Part shown: positions 37,652-47,204 of the stretch, piece by piece
Position numbering within the stretch: position 1 is the stretch's first letter
How the letters are laid out: the number at the start of each line of letters is the position of its first letter
Source: Aestuariibaculum sediminum
GTDB lineage: Bacteria > Bacteroidota > Bacteroidia > Flavobacteriales > Flavobacteriaceae
Reading direction: 5' to 3'
NCBI RefSeq assembly: GCF_014596945.1
Contig: NZ_JACVXB010000007.1
Location: forward strand, 98,547-162,546
DNA length: 64,000 bases
The notes under the pieces: generated by a model
The model's database searches: none
What the model saw: only the letters and a program-made list of their open reading frames with translations
Told to the model about the DNA's origin: nothing
Made by a program: the position numbers and the translations under genes

Positions 37652-39148
37652 CTATTCTTTGTCCCACCACATTCTTGTTAACAAACCATCTCCACCTTGC
37701 TGCTGAATAGCCAGCTCAACATTGTCTGGGTTATTAAGTTTTTCTGAAGCAGGATAAACCAAACGTCTTGGGATTTCTCCGCCTGTTAAAGTTGCGGCCA
37801 CATCGGCAGCAACAAGTTCAGGATATCCAGAACGTTTCCAATTAGAAAAAGTTTCTAAACCATTTCCAAAAGTCGCCACCCAATACTGCTCATTTATCAT
37901 TTTTAATGCCTGATTTGAATCGAATGGATTTGCCGTTAAATAATCATTTATTTGAGTCGACGTAATACCAACTCCGTGACCATACATCGACAAATAATCC
38001 ATTGCTGCAGTAACGCCGGCGTTATAGTGAGCTTCAACATCGCCGCCGGCTAAGCCCCAACGCTCTGCTGCTTCTGCTAACATAAATTCAACTTCGGCAT
38101 AGGTTTGAAAGAAAAATGGCGCATCATAAATTACCACTCCAGAACCTCCAAAAATATTAATGTTTGGCTTAGAATTGGCCTCTCCTCTACTGGCATTATT
38201 TATATCTTGACCTTCCTGAAGTGCAAAATCTGTATTTCCATCAACTGTAGAACATAAAACCGAAGTACGCGGATCATTTCTATCTTTCAAGAAATCCATT
38301 AAGGTTTTAGAAATTTTCACTTGTGTTGATGCTCTTGAGGTAAAACATTTCGTTAAAGGGTTTACATTTGGTCCCCCATCGTTAGGGGAATTTTCGTATT
38401 GCGTATAAGCTATATCCGCATTACTTTCCATAACTCCACCGCTAATAGCCTTTGCTGCCCAAGCCTGAGCAGAGGCATTATCTACTTTCACCATACGCAT
38501 CGCCAGACGTAACATTAATGAATTTGCGAATTTTTTCCATTTCATGTTATCACCACCGTAAAGTAAATCGGCTGAACCGTAAGAATTAGGTCCTGCTGTA
38601 TTTAAAACGGTCGCAGCTTCTTCAAGAGTTTGAAGCATATCGGCATAAATATCACTTTGTTTATCATATTTAGGAAAACGAATGCCTTCTAAAAAACCTT
38701 TTCCAGCTTCGCTATAAGGAATATCGCCATACAAATCGGTTAAACGACTAAATATCAACACTTTTTGAATTCTAGCAATGGCAAGATCGGCAGCTGCGGT
38801 TGGCGAATTACTGGACTCCAATTGTGCTTCTAAATCAACTATGTTTTTTACTGTTGTTCTAAATTGTTCTTCAAAAAACCAATGTGTATTTCCTTCTTTG
38901 TACAAAAACGAAACATAAGAGGTATTGTTTAAATGCTGAATATTTTGCATTAAGTGAATAACATTCCAGAATAAATAAGCCACATAATTACTTCCTCCAG
39001 TATACAGTTGAATATAAGTTAATTTAGTAGCAGGATCTAATTGCGTTGGTTTGGTGGGATTTACGTTAATGTCTTCAAATCCTTTATCACAAGACCCAAA
39101 CAATACAACAATCGCTAGTATAGACAGTATTTTTTTCATCTTTTTCAT
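37652..39148 (-). CDS. SusD/RagB family glycan-binding outer-membrane lipoprotein
   Basis: 498 residues with a lipoprotein signal (LFGSC, then DKGFEDINVNPTKPTQLDP), typical of the SusD-like_2 branch. The middle shows the TPR-like helical body (LAIARIQKVLIFSRLTDLYGDIPYSEA), and the C-terminus has INEQYWVATFGNGLETFSNWKRSGYP. SusD lids cap the partner SusC barrel and bind the incoming oligosaccharide on the cell surface. It lies three bases after susC and a 205-base gap precedes the symporter gene. Confidence 0.93.
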   Translation of the reverse strand: MKKMKKILSILAIVVLFGSCDKGFEDINVNPTKPTQLDPATKLTYIQLYTGGSNYVAYLFWNVIHLMQNIQHLNNTSYVSFLYKEGNTHWFFEEQFRTTVKNIVDLEAQLESSNSPTAAADLAIARIQKVLIFSRLTDLYGDIPYSEAGKGFLEGIRFPKYDKQSDIYADMLQTLEEAATVLNTAGPNSYGSADLLYGGDNMKWKKFANSLMLRLAMRMVKVDNASAQAWAAKAISGGVMESNADIAYTQYENSPNDGGPNVNPLTKCFTSRASTQVKISKTLMDFLKDRNDPRTSVLCSTVDGNTDFALQEGQDINNASRGEANSKPNINIFGGSGVVIYDAPFFFQTYAEVEFMLAEAAERWGLAGGDVEAHYNAGVTAAMDYLSMYGHGVGITSTQINDYLTANPFDSNQALKMINEQYWVATFGNGLETFSNWKRSGYPELVAADVAATLTGGEIPRRLVYPASEKLNNPDNVELAIQQQGGDGLLTRMWWDKE

Positions 39149-39151
39149 TTT

Positions 39152-42100
39152 TTAAAATTTAACATTTACAGTAAATCCATAACTTCTTGTTGAAGGTAAA
39201 CCGAAACGCTCGATACCTTGAGAGTTCAAATTGTTCAGTGCCGACTCTGGATCAACATTATCAATAGACTTAGAAATGAAGAATAAGTTTCTTCCTATTA
39301 AGGATAAACGTACATCTTTTATAAAAAGATTTTTTAACGCCTCGCTAGGCAAGCTATACGAAAGACTCAACTCTCTAAATTTAACGAAGTCTGTACTGTA
39401 AACAAACTCTTCAGAAATACCACGGCTTTCCTCGGCAACTAAACCATAATAAGTTCTTAAATTTTCAGGTGCTACTGTAATACTAAATGGGTCGCCAGTG
39501 GCGTCGTCTATACCCGAAACTACCAAACCATCTTCACGTCCTTCTAAGGTTTTTTTATGCAACCCTCTTAGCATAAGTTCGCGGTTTGTACCAGAGTGCA
39601 CACTTCCACCAAACTTGGCGTCGATTAAAAAGCTTAAACTTAAGTTTTTGTAGTTAAACCTATTTGAAAAACCTAATGTATAAGGTGCTACACCATTACC
39701 TAAAATTTTGTTTTCACCTTGCACTGGTTTAGGTATAGTTCCTGTTAAATCGTACATAATATTACCTGCTTCATCGCGCTTGTATGATGACCCGTAGATT
39801 ACCCCGTAATTTTCACCTACTATGTGTGAAATTATCGCAGTTCGAGATCTCGTTTGACTACCATCCACATTTATAGGAGTATCTTCATCGTCGGTAGAAA
39901 CAATTTCACTATCGTTATATCCTAAGTTAAACGACGTATTCCATGAAAAGTTTTCCGTTTTTACAGGCGCACCACCAATAAGTAACTCAAGTCCCTGATT
40001 TTCTAACTCTCCAATATTTAATATAGAAGAAGTAAAACCTGAAGATTGCGAAGCTGCTGCCCTAACAATATCATTTGTTGTATTATTTTTATAATAGGCT
40101 ATATCTAAGTTAAATCGGTTATTGAAAAAGCGCCCTTCTAAACCAAATTCCAACTCATTTTTTTGAAAAGGCACTAAATTTGGATTTGGAATAGAATTTC
40201 CGTTTAACTGCCCAAACGATTGCCCTTGGAAGGAACCTGTAACGGCATAATCTAAATTTAAAGCATAAGCATTTTGAGCCCCACCAGCAACTTGCGCATA
40301 ACTTGATCTAACCTTTAGATAGTTTATAGGGTCAGGAAGATTTAAGGCTTCGCTAAGCAGTAAACTTCCACTTAAAGACCAGTAAAAATCATTGTTTGGA
40401 GATTCTTTACCAGGGAACGACAACGTTGAAAACCAGTCATTTCTTCCTGTAAAGGTTACATATAAAAACTGGTCGTAATCCACCTCAAACGAACCATAAA
40501 CTGAATTTGTTTTTGTTTTAAAATAACTATTTGTTGGCTCGGGTAATGTTGTATTATTCAAATCCTCTAACCCTACCACTATAAAACCTCTACCTAAAGC
40601 ACTTAAAGACTCGAAGGTATTAACTCTCGTATTTGCACCTATTATTGAATTGGTTGAAAATTTATCGGTTAAACTTTTATCTACTCCAATCATGAAATCA
40701 CCATTAAATGAAGCGTAAATAGATTTATTTTGAGTTAACTCCCCTGTAGGCCTGTAGGCAGTACCAAATGGAGTTACTCGCATTCTTGATAAGGTATACG
40801 TATCTAAACCAGCTCTACCTGTTGCATATAACCAATCTGTAAAATCGTAGCGCAACGTTGTAGATGCAATAAAGCGATTTTTCCTATCATCATTATTAAA
40901 ATGATTAGACACCCAATACGGATTCGTAATAAACTGACTTGGTTGAAATAGAAGCTCAGTACCTTCTTCATTAGCTCCTGGTTGTAAATCGTAGACATTT
41001 AAAGAACTTGGCAACACAAATGCCACTGTATTCGCATTTCCCGGAGTATCACCAAGATTTACCCTATTATGTACTTTTTCAAGAATATATTTAGCATTTA
41101 CGGTAGATGTTAATTTGGGATTTATTTTCGACATTGCATTTAAAGATAATGACTTTCTATTCAATGTCGAACTCGGAAAAATATCCTTGTTATCTAAATT
41201 AGAAAACGAAAAACGGTAATTAAAGTCTTCACCAGCCTTAGTTAAAGCCAACGTATTAATCGCCGTTGTTCCAGTTTTATAAAACTTATCCAAATTATTA
41301 CCAGTATAAGAATATGGTCGTTTTACGCCATCCCAGTTATATACTGATGATCCATCCATTTTGGCTCCCCATGATTGAAGCGCGAAAGTAAAAGCATCGT
41401 CTATAGCTAAGGCTTCATCGGCAATTTCTACTGGAACACCATTATCATCGTATTCAAAACCTGGTTTCAAACCTTGACTTCCTTGCCCGTAAGTAGTTTG
41501 CAAATCCTGAATTCCAGTATTTACCTGATCGAACATATAAGAACTGGAGTACTCAACACCAAAACCCTGATTACCTTTACCCGATTTAGTGGTTATCATA
41601 ATTACCCCATTTGAAGCTAAGGACCCGTATAATGCCGCAGCAGAACTACCTTTTAGCACGGATACAGATTCGATATCATCAGGATTGATAGAGGAAATAT
41701 CATCACCACCATCACCAGTTCCGTCGTTGGTAGGCCCCACTACCGAACCATTAGTGTTATTAATAATTGGAATACCATCTACCACATAAAGCGGTTGGTT
41801 ATTTCCTGTTAACGAACTTGCTCCACGAATAATAACTCTGGTAGACCCAGCGGCACCAGTACTAGCCGTAGAAATATTAACACCGGCAACCTTACCTTGT
41901 AGCGCATTAACTGCATTGGTTGTCTTTACCTGTGACACCTCGTCGCCTCCAACTTCAGTAAGGGCATAGCCTAGTGCTTTAGCTTCCCTTTTTATACCTA
42001 AAGCAGTAACTACCACTTCATCTAAACTGGTAGTATCTTCTTCAAGACTAACACTTATATTTTGGGCTGCACCCTCGAGGGTTATGGATGTTTTTTTATA

Positions 42101-42340
42101 CCCCAAAAAACTAAATACTAATACTTTGCCTTGAGCATTGTCGAGTGATATTGAAAACTCCCCATCGAAGTTTGTAACACTTCCTTTAGACATGCCTTCA
42201 ACAGCAACATTTACTCCTGCCAATGGAATACCTGTTCCCTTATCGGTAACAGTACCAGAAATTGCTTCTTCCTGCGCAAAGGAATACTGCGCAAAACATA
42301 ACAAGACCATGGTAATTAATTGAAAATAGACTCTTTTCAT
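39152..42340 (-). CDS. SusC/RagA TonB-linked outer-membrane transporter
   Basis: A 1062-residue TonB-dependent barrel. A signal peptide (cut near SFAQ-EE) is followed by a carboxypeptidase-regulatory-like domain (ISGTVTDKGTGIPLAGVNV), then the SusC plug start LDEVVVTALGIKREAKALGYALTEV and VIIRGASSLTGNNQPLYVVDGIPI. The C-terminus ends in an aromatic beta strand (YGFTVNVKF). It imports oligosaccharides captured by SusD. In this locus the likely cargo is a peptidoglycan-derived amino-sugar fragment. A strong hairpin separates it from the upstream nagX-like gene. Confidence 0.94.
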   Translation of the reverse strand: MKRVYFQLITMVLLCFAQYSFAQEEAISGTVTDKGTGIPLAGVNVAVEGMSKGSVTNFDGEFSISLDNAQGKVLVFSFLGYKKTSITLEGAAQNISVSLEEDTTSLDEVVVTALGIKREAKALGYALTEVGGDEVSQVKTTNAVNALQGKVAGVNISTASTGAAGSTRVIIRGASSLTGNNQPLYVVDGIPIINNTNGSVVGPTNDGTGDGGDDISSINPDDIESVSVLKGSSAAALYGSLASNGVIMITTKSGKGNQGFGVEYSSSYMFDQVNTGIQDLQTTYGQGSQGLKPGFEYDDNGVPVEIADEALAIDDAFTFALQSWGAKMDGSSVYNWDGVKRPYSYTGNNLDKFYKTGTTAINTLALTKAGEDFNYRFSFSNLDNKDIFPSSTLNRKSLSLNAMSKINPKLTSTVNAKYILEKVHNRVNLGDTPGNANTVAFVLPSSLNVYDLQPGANEEGTELLFQPSQFITNPYWVSNHFNNDDRKNRFIASTTLRYDFTDWLYATGRAGLDTYTLSRMRVTPFGTAYRPTGELTQNKSIYASFNGDFMIGVDKSLTDKFSTNSIIGANTRVNTFESLSALGRGFIVVGLEDLNNTTLPEPTNSYFKTKTNSVYGSFEVDYDQFLYVTFTGRNDWFSTLSFPGKESPNNDFYWSLSGSLLLSEALNLPDPINYLKVRSSYAQVAGGAQNAYALNLDYAVTGSFQGQSFGQLNGNSIPNPNLVPFQKNELEFGLEGRFFNNRFNLDIAYYKNNTTNDIVRAAASQSSGFTSSILNIGELENQGLELLIGGAPVKTENFSWNTSFNLGYNDSEIVSTDDEDTPINVDGSQTRSRTAIISHIVGENYGVIYGSSYKRDEAGNIMYDLTGTIPKPVQGENKILGNGVAPYTLGFSNRFNYKNLSLSFLIDAKFGGSVHSGTNRELMLRGLHKKTLEGREDGLVVSGIDDATGDPFSITVAPENLRTYYGLVAEESRGISEEFVYSTDFVKFRELSLSYSLPSEALKNLFIKDVRLSLIGRNLFFISKSIDNVDPESALNNLNSQGIERFGLPSTRSYGFTVNVKF

Positions 42341-42385
42341 ATGGTTTAAATTAAGTTAGTTATGCGAAATTTATAAAAAATAAAT

Positions 42386-42428
42386 AATAAAACCTGCAAA
42401 ATTATGCATTTTTTTTGCAGGTTTTATT
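42386..42428 (-). terminator. 16-bp stem hairpin between nagX-like and susC: terminator or attenuator
   Basis: aataaaacctgcaaaa (42386-42401) pairs perfectly with ttttgcaggttttatt (42413-42428). Read on the minus strand it follows the nagX-like stop (42478) and precedes susC (start 42340), so it either ends the nagX message or attenuates readthrough into susC. Confidence 0.75.
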
Positions 42429-42477
42429 TTATTGAAAGCATATTTTAACTTAAAACACGCGAAAACACTAATAAAAT

Positions 42478-43593
42478 TTAGATTTTAATAAATATTTTAC
42501 GTTTATATAAAAAATAACAAACAAACCAGAAAACCAAAATATGAACCAAAGCGAACAGTAAAGAGCCATTCATAGGACCAGCTAACGGACTAAATATGTG
42601 TTCAAATAAATATTTATACCCTGAAACTTTCTCACCTACTACCTTATCATTTACATGAATTAAATAACTCATTGTTTTCACATACAATCCGGATATTACA
42701 AAAATAAATAAAGGATTCATCCCGAAATGAACAAAAGGCACTGTCCACTTTCGAAAGCCTTTATAATCAATAATAAATATTAATACCGCCAAAAACCCAC
42801 ACCCGATACCTGCGGTGTAAAGCACATACGAACTTGTCCAGATAGGTTTATTTATAGGAAACCAAACACCCCATATTAATCCTAAAATCACCATGATAGT
42901 CCCAACAACAATTAGCTTCCTTATTTTTGAAACCACAGCAGAATTCACACTTAAAATCTGACCTATAAAAAAACCAATAATAACCGTTCCTACGGAAGGA
43001 ATTGCAGACAAAATACCTTCAGGATCAAATGGTATACCAAATCCTTTATATATATGCTGCTCCCCAAGAAGCCACAGGTCTAAGCTCCTAACTCTATTAT
43101 TTTCAAGGGATACAAGATCCTCAGCACCAAACCCCATCACACCCCAATACCCAAGTAAAATTGCAAATAAAGCGATTAATAAACCACGTCTATTTAAACT
43201 TAAACACATTATAGCTCCAACACCATAAGCCAATGCTATGCGTTGTAAAACACCCATGATTCGAACCTCTGAAAAATTAAAAAAAGGATACAAATTCAAA
43301 AAAAGACCTATCAAAAATATTATTGCTGTACGCTTTATAATTTTAAAAAATGTTACCGTAGATAATTGTGTTTCATATTTTTTAAATGAAAACCAAACTG
43401 AAATCCCTACTATAAACAAAAAAAACGGAAACACTAAATCGGTTGGTGTACAGCCATGCCATTTCGCATGCCTTAGCGGACTATACACATAAGTCCAGCT
43501 ACCTGGCGTGTTTACTAAAATCATAAAAGAAATCGTAATCCCCCTTAGAACATCGAGAGAAAGTAACCGTTTTGATGTATCCAAACTTTTCAT
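42478..43593 (-). CDS. NagX-like / DUF5009 heparan-alpha-glucosaminide acetyltransferase-type membrane protein
   Basis: A 371-residue polytopic protein with 10 or more membrane helices. The start SKRLLSLDVLRGITISFMILVNTPGSW is the family signature, followed by WHGCTPTDLVFPFFLFIVGIS, whose His is the proposed acetyl carrier. Human HGSNAT uses this fold to acetylate terminal glucosamine across the lysosomal membrane; bacterial NagX genes sit in GlcNAc-utilisation loci, which fits here. It lies divergent from the DeoR regulator and upstream of susC on the same strand. Confidence 0.85.
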   Translation of the reverse strand: MKSLDTSKRLLSLDVLRGITISFMILVNTPGSWTYVYSPLRHAKWHGCTPTDLVFPFFLFIVGISVWFSFKKYETQLSTVTFFKIIKRTAIIFLIGLFLNLYPFFNFSEVRIMGVLQRIALAYGVGAIMCLSLNRRGLLIALFAILLGYWGVMGFGAEDLVSLENNRVRSLDLWLLGEQHIYKGFGIPFDPEGILSAIPSVGTVIIGFFIGQILSVNSAVVSKIRKLIVVGTIMVILGLIWGVWFPINKPIWTSSYVLYTAGIGCGFLAVLIFIIDYKGFRKWTVPFVHFGMNPLFIFVISGLYVKTMSYLIHVNDKVVGEKVSGYKYLFEHIFSPLAGPMNGSLLFALVHILVFWFVCYFLYKRKIFIKI

Positions 43594-43621
43594 TAATTTA
43601 CTTTATATTAACATTGCAATT

Positions 43622-43629
43622 CAAATATA
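43622..43629 (-). promoter_or_regulatory. Probable -7 box of the nagX-susC operon
   Basis: TATATTTG on the minus strand, 28 bases before the nagX-like ATG. No perfect -33 TTTG at the normal spacing. It lies within the divergent regulatory gap shared with deoR. Confidence 0.4.
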
Positions 43630-43655
43630 TAATTATTTTTGCTTTAAATTGCACG

Positions 43656-43683
43656 TTTGAACTTAAATAACTGCATAATTTTG
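43656..43683 (+). promoter_or_regulatory. Promoter of the DeoR-family regulator and possible operator region
   Basis: TTTG (43656-43659), 16-base spacer, TAATTTTG (43676-43683): a good Bacteroidota promoter pair. Downstream, the motif (t/a)gcata(tat) recurs three times between 43672 and 43713, which could be binding sites for the regulator encoded by the next gene. The operator role is inferred. Confidence 0.55.
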
Positions 43684-43751
43684 CATATATTTACATCAAT
43701 ACAGCATATATTTTTCGAATCGCACTATTAATTAGGTACAACCATTTATTT

Positions 43752-44501
43752 ATGAAAAAAAAGGAACGCCAACAAAAAGTCATAGACGAAGTAAGCATTA
43801 ACAGGAAAGTAACTTCAAGTTATCTTTCTGAAAAATTAAAAGTCTCTGAAGACACCATAAGACGCGATATAAAAGAATTACACGATAAAGGGTTGCTTAC
43901 AAAAGTGCACGGTGGTGCAATTTCAACCATACAAAAGCTTTACCATTATAATGAGGATATTATTTATAATAGAGAAAGCAAAGTAAGAATTGCTCAGAAA
44001 GCTATTTCACTCATCGAAGACGGCATGGTTATCATTATAAGTGGAGGGACAACTAATTTAATGTTAGCAAAATTACTACCCAAAGACCTTAAAGCAACAA
44101 TATACACTTACAGCCTGCCAATTGCTATGCAGCTTACTGAACACCCACTTATTGAAACCATTTTTATTGGTGGTAAAATTCACCGAAATTCAATGGTTAC
44201 CATCGGCATTGATGTTATCCAGTACCTATCTAATGTAAGGGCAAATATTTGTTTTGTTGGTGTGAGCGCGTTAAATACAGAACAAGGTATCACCGATGAA
44301 GGCTACGAAGTATCTTTAATTAAAAAGGCCATGATGAATGCTTCGGATCGTTCTGTGTTTTTGGCCACTACCAACAAACTTAACATCAGACATAGTTATG
44401 ACGTTTGCAACCTTAAAGAAATTGACACATTAGTAACCGATTTAGATGATGATTGCCCAACAAGAAGTACGTTTATCAATGCAGGTGTTACGGTACTATA
44501 A
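43752..44501 (+). CDS. DeoR/GlpR family transcriptional regulator
   Basis: A 249-residue regulator. The N-terminal DeoR helix-turn-helix reads KKKERQQKVIDEVSIN then SSYLSEKLKVSEDTIRRDIKELHDKGLLTKVHGGAI, the textbook signature. The C-terminal sugar-phosphate sensor domain follows (MVIIISGGTTNLMLAKLL, FIGGKIHRNSMVTIG, CFVGVSALNTEQGITDEGYEV). These repressors typically respond to a phosphorylated sugar. Divergent from the nagX-susC-murQ locus, it is the likely regulator, with GlcNAc-6-P or MurNAc-6-P as a guessed effector. Confidence 0.93.
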   Translation: MKKKERQQKVIDEVSINRKVTSSYLSEKLKVSEDTIRRDIKELHDKGLLTKVHGGAISTIQKLYHYNEDIIYNRESKVRIAQKAISLIEDGMVIIISGGTTNLMLAKLLPKDLKATIYTYSLPIAMQLTEHPLIETIFIGGKIHRNSMVTIGIDVIQYLSNVRANICFVGVSALNTEQGITDEGYEVSLIKKAMMNASDRSVFLATTNKLNIRHSYDVCNLKEIDTLVTDLDDDCPTRSTFINAGVTVL

Positions 44502-44504
44502 ACA

Positions 44505-45080
44505 CTAATCAATGATTAGATCGAAATCTATAGTTATTTGATCGTCTACCGTAATGAGCCCAAACATTTTCTTAGGTTGTTCCAGATTAAAATCACTTAA
44601 ACACAAGGTTAACGTCCCAATAACTTGAAGTTTATCAGAATCGTTCACTTTTACCGGTATTTTGTACTCGTTAGTAATACCTGCAATTTCAACATCTACT
44701 AAGGTTTGCAGGTTTTTCTTTTGATTTAACCCAAACGTTTCTTTTAGAATCAACTTTATTTCCGGATAAGTTTCAGCTTTTAAAATACTCTTAAAATCCT
44801 TATTAATACCTTTTCCTCCACAATCAAAACAGCCACTATTTAAAATCAATGCCGTTTCTTTAAACTTAAGCCTATCTCCTTGTGAAAAATAAGTAACTGA
44901 TACCGGGTTTTCTATGCGCTTGGAATCAAAAACACACTTAAAAGCATGTACATTTGTAGTTCCTTTAACAACAAGACTACTTTTTGAAGAAACCACCACC
45001 GCCTCATTTTTTATGGCAGTGTCTTTATTTGTAAAAGCTAATGTTGCCAGCATAAAAACCAAAAACACTACTTTTTTCAT
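44505..45080 (-). CDS. YceI family protein
   Basis: 191 residues, with a signal peptide (VVFLVFMLATLAFT) and a YceI lipocalin-like beta barrel: VKGTTNVHAFKCVFD, then FDCGGKGINKDFKSILKAETYPEIKLIL and a C-terminal LTLCLSDFNLEQPKKMFGLITVDDQITIDFDLII. Family members bind long isoprenoid or other lipids in the periplasm. It is one of two YceI genes flanking an outer-membrane barrel. The inserted FDCGG is unusual but does not disturb the frame. Confidence 0.85.
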   Translation of the reverse strand: MKKVVFLVFMLATLAFTNKDTAIKNEAVVVSSKSSLVVKGTTNVHAFKCVFDSKRIENPVSVTYFSQGDRLKFKETALILNSGCFDCGGKGINKDFKSILKAETYPEIKLILKETFGLNQKKNLQTLVDVEIAGITNEYKIPVKVNDSDKLQVIGTLTLCLSDFNLEQPKKMFGLITVDDQITIDFDLIID

Positions 45081-45109
45081 TATTAATAATTTTAATTAAA
45101 CTTTATAAA

Positions 45110-45183
45110 GATAAAAAAACAAGTCTCTAAAGTAAAATGTTAGTACAATAGTTTAACTATTTAACAATACTTTAGAGACTTAA
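45110..45183 (-). terminator. Long hairpin terminator after the barrel gene
   Basis: aagtctctaaagta (45121-45134) pairs perfectly with tactttagagactt (45168-45181), with a second palindrome (aatagtt/aactatt) in the loop. On the minus strand a run of seven T follows. It lies 31 bases after the stop of the outer-membrane protein gene. Confidence 0.8.
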
Positions 45184-45213
45184 TTTTATTGACTTTAATT
45201 TAACGCTTAAGCT

Positions 45214-46554
45214 TTAGAAGCTAATTACTGCTTCCACCATGGCTCCGTTAAATTTACCACCATTTAAAGCTGTATTTCCTGTATATCCATCATACTCCTG
45301 GTTCACATATTCAGCTTTTAGTAAAATGTTTTTTGTCATAAACCATCCAGCGCCTAAATTGAATCTTGAAATATCCACATCGTCTCCATTTCTTTCTTCC
45401 GCACTAACTGTATTATAACGACCTCCAACGTAGAAGTTTTCAGTCTTTCCGAAGCGATAAATTAACTCACCTGCAAACTGATTGGCATCTCTTCTTTCTG
45501 TTTCAGAATGTCTTCTACCATTTGCCATTTCAATTGTTCCAAAAAACTCTAATCCTCTATATTTAATAAATGGATTAATCATAACTGCAGTTACTTTGTT
45601 TCCAAAATTAGGATTGTAACGTCCTGATCTAAAGTTATCGGTAGAACTTATTGAATTTACATCATTTTCGGCATCATAAACATTATATTTATAATCCATA
45701 ACATGGTAATATCTACCTCCAGCACGGTCTGCACTGTATAAGTAAGAACTAGCTACACTTCCTGTATTATAAATTGACCCTGTTAAACGCAATCTTAAAT
45801 CTTCATTTATTTGATTATCGTAACCTAATTTCGCTAAGAATGAAGCCCCATTTGCATCATTTTTTACAGTAGACTGGTTTAATTTACCATTTGCAAAACC
45901 TACCATACCAAATAAACCACTATCCATTCTATAATAGAATTCAGCACCAACTTCTGTTGTAAAGGCATCCATAATTAAGTTACCAACGAAAGGATTATAA
46001 ATGGCTTGTGCATTATCACTTCTTCTAAAATGAGCATCACCATAGTTATTTTCCATATGACCAATTCTAATCGTCGCGTGCTTCATAAAATCACTTAACA
46101 ATCCTTCACTAATAAAGTCTAACTTATCAATTTGGAAATACCCACCTTTCACATATGGTTCTGGGTGGTGACGTGAAGATAAGTACGTTCTTAAGTGCAT
46201 ACGAACACCATCAGCCAAGGCAACATCTAAATCTAAGTTAGCCGTTGCTAAATTAAAATTACTTCCTAGCTCAACAAGGCTAAGGTATCGATTGTTTTGT
46301 CCTAAAACATCGGATTGATTTATAGTTCCAAAATTAGAATGATCTAATGATTGAAACTGTAAGGCAAATGAACCTCCTACTCGTACATTTAGACCTTCGA
46401 AGGTTGAAATTGTATCTTTAGGATCCTCAAAGACGTTTACCCCTCTTTGATCAGGTTGCCTGTAGTTATCTAAGTTTCGTTTACTCTGCGCATAAAAATT
46501 AAGCCCCACCAATAACGCAACAGCTAATGTTGCACTTTTTAAAATTGATCTCAT
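45214..46554 (-). CDS. Outer-membrane beta-barrel (porin-like) protein
   Basis: A 446-residue protein with signal peptide (SILKSATLAVALLVGLNFYAQ) and a barrel rich in alternating aromatic/hydrophobic strands, such as ADGVRMHLRTYLSSRHH, HATIRIGHMENNYGDAHF and YVGGRYNTVSAEERNG, ending in AMVEAVISF with a C-terminal Phe as expected for BAM-inserted proteins. It probably forms a channel; substrate unknown. It lies between two YceI genes on the same strand, suggesting a functional set. Confidence 0.8.
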   Translation of the reverse strand: MRSILKSATLAVALLVGLNFYAQSKRNLDNYRQPDQRGVNVFEDPKDTISTFEGLNVRVGGSFALQFQSLDHSNFGTINQSDVLGQNNRYLSLVELGSNFNLATANLDLDVALADGVRMHLRTYLSSRHHPEPYVKGGYFQIDKLDFISEGLLSDFMKHATIRIGHMENNYGDAHFRRSDNAQAIYNPFVGNLIMDAFTTEVGAEFYYRMDSGLFGMVGFANGKLNQSTVKNDANGASFLAKLGYDNQINEDLRLRLTGSIYNTGSVASSYLYSADRAGGRYYHVMDYKYNVYDAENDVNSISSTDNFRSGRYNPNFGNKVTAVMINPFIKYRGLEFFGTIEMANGRRHSETERRDANQFAGELIYRFGKTENFYVGGRYNTVSAEERNGDDVDISRFNLGAGWFMTKNILLKAEYVNQEYDGYTGNTALNGGKFNGAMVEAVISF

Positions 46555-46619
46555 GATTTCTAATTGTTTAAGTTGTTAAGGTTTTAAATTATTGTTTGTT
46601 AACATTTTTTATTTTACTA

Positions 46620-47204
46620 CTATTTAAAGACACTAGAAAATTTAACTGTTACATCATTTCCCGTTGTAATTGTACCAAATAACGCTGTAGGCGGATCGAT
46701 TTTAAAATCGGTCATCTTAAAGGCTTTCTCTCCATCTAAAGTTACTTTTGAATCGGTAACGGTAACTTTCAATGTCATTGGAAGATTTTTAGTAACACCC
46801 GCAATCGACAAATCGCCTTGTGCTTTTACTTCAAAAACTCCCGAACCCTTGTCGGTTACGTTTTTTACTTCGGTTAATTTGAATGTAATAGATTTATATT
46901 TACTTGTGTTTAATGCTTTGTATGTATTTTTATCCATTGCCGATTTCCCACTTTTTAAACTTTCGGAAACCACACTGATATTAAGTCCGGCGATAGTACA
47001 CGATGCTTTATCTTCAAACTTTAGTTTTCCAGTTTGATTTTCGGCATCAATATGCCAATCATGTAAACTTGAAGTTCCATAAACTTTTAACGAAGACTCC
47101 TTATTTACCAAGCCTAATTCCTGAGCTTGAACCTGACTAAAGCTAACAAATAACAAGACCGCTAAGCCTACCATTTTTATGCCTAAATTTCTAAATTTAC
47201 TCAT
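46620..47204 (-). CDS. YceI family protein
   Basis: I chose the ATG at 47204 (MSKFRNLGIKMVGLAVLLFVSF), which gives a clean signal peptide cut near VQAQ and 194 residues; 30 further upstream codons cover the promoter. The mature protein is a YceI domain: LKVYGTSSLHDWHIDAENQTGKL, FKLTEVKNVTDKGSG and the C-terminal FKIDPPTALFGTITTGNDVTVKF. It is probably a periplasmic lipid or isoprenoid carrier. It is followed by the barrel gene after a 65-base gap. Confidence 0.88.
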   Translation of the reverse strand: MSKFRNLGIKMVGLAVLLFVSFSQVQAQELGLVNKESSLKVYGTSSLHDWHIDAENQTGKLKFEDKASCTIAGLNISVVSESLKSGKSAMDKNTYKALNTSKYKSITFKLTEVKNVTDKGSGVFEVKAQGDLSIAGVTKNLPMTLKVTVTDSKVTLDGEKAFKMTDFKIDPPTALFGTITTGNDVTVKFSSVFK

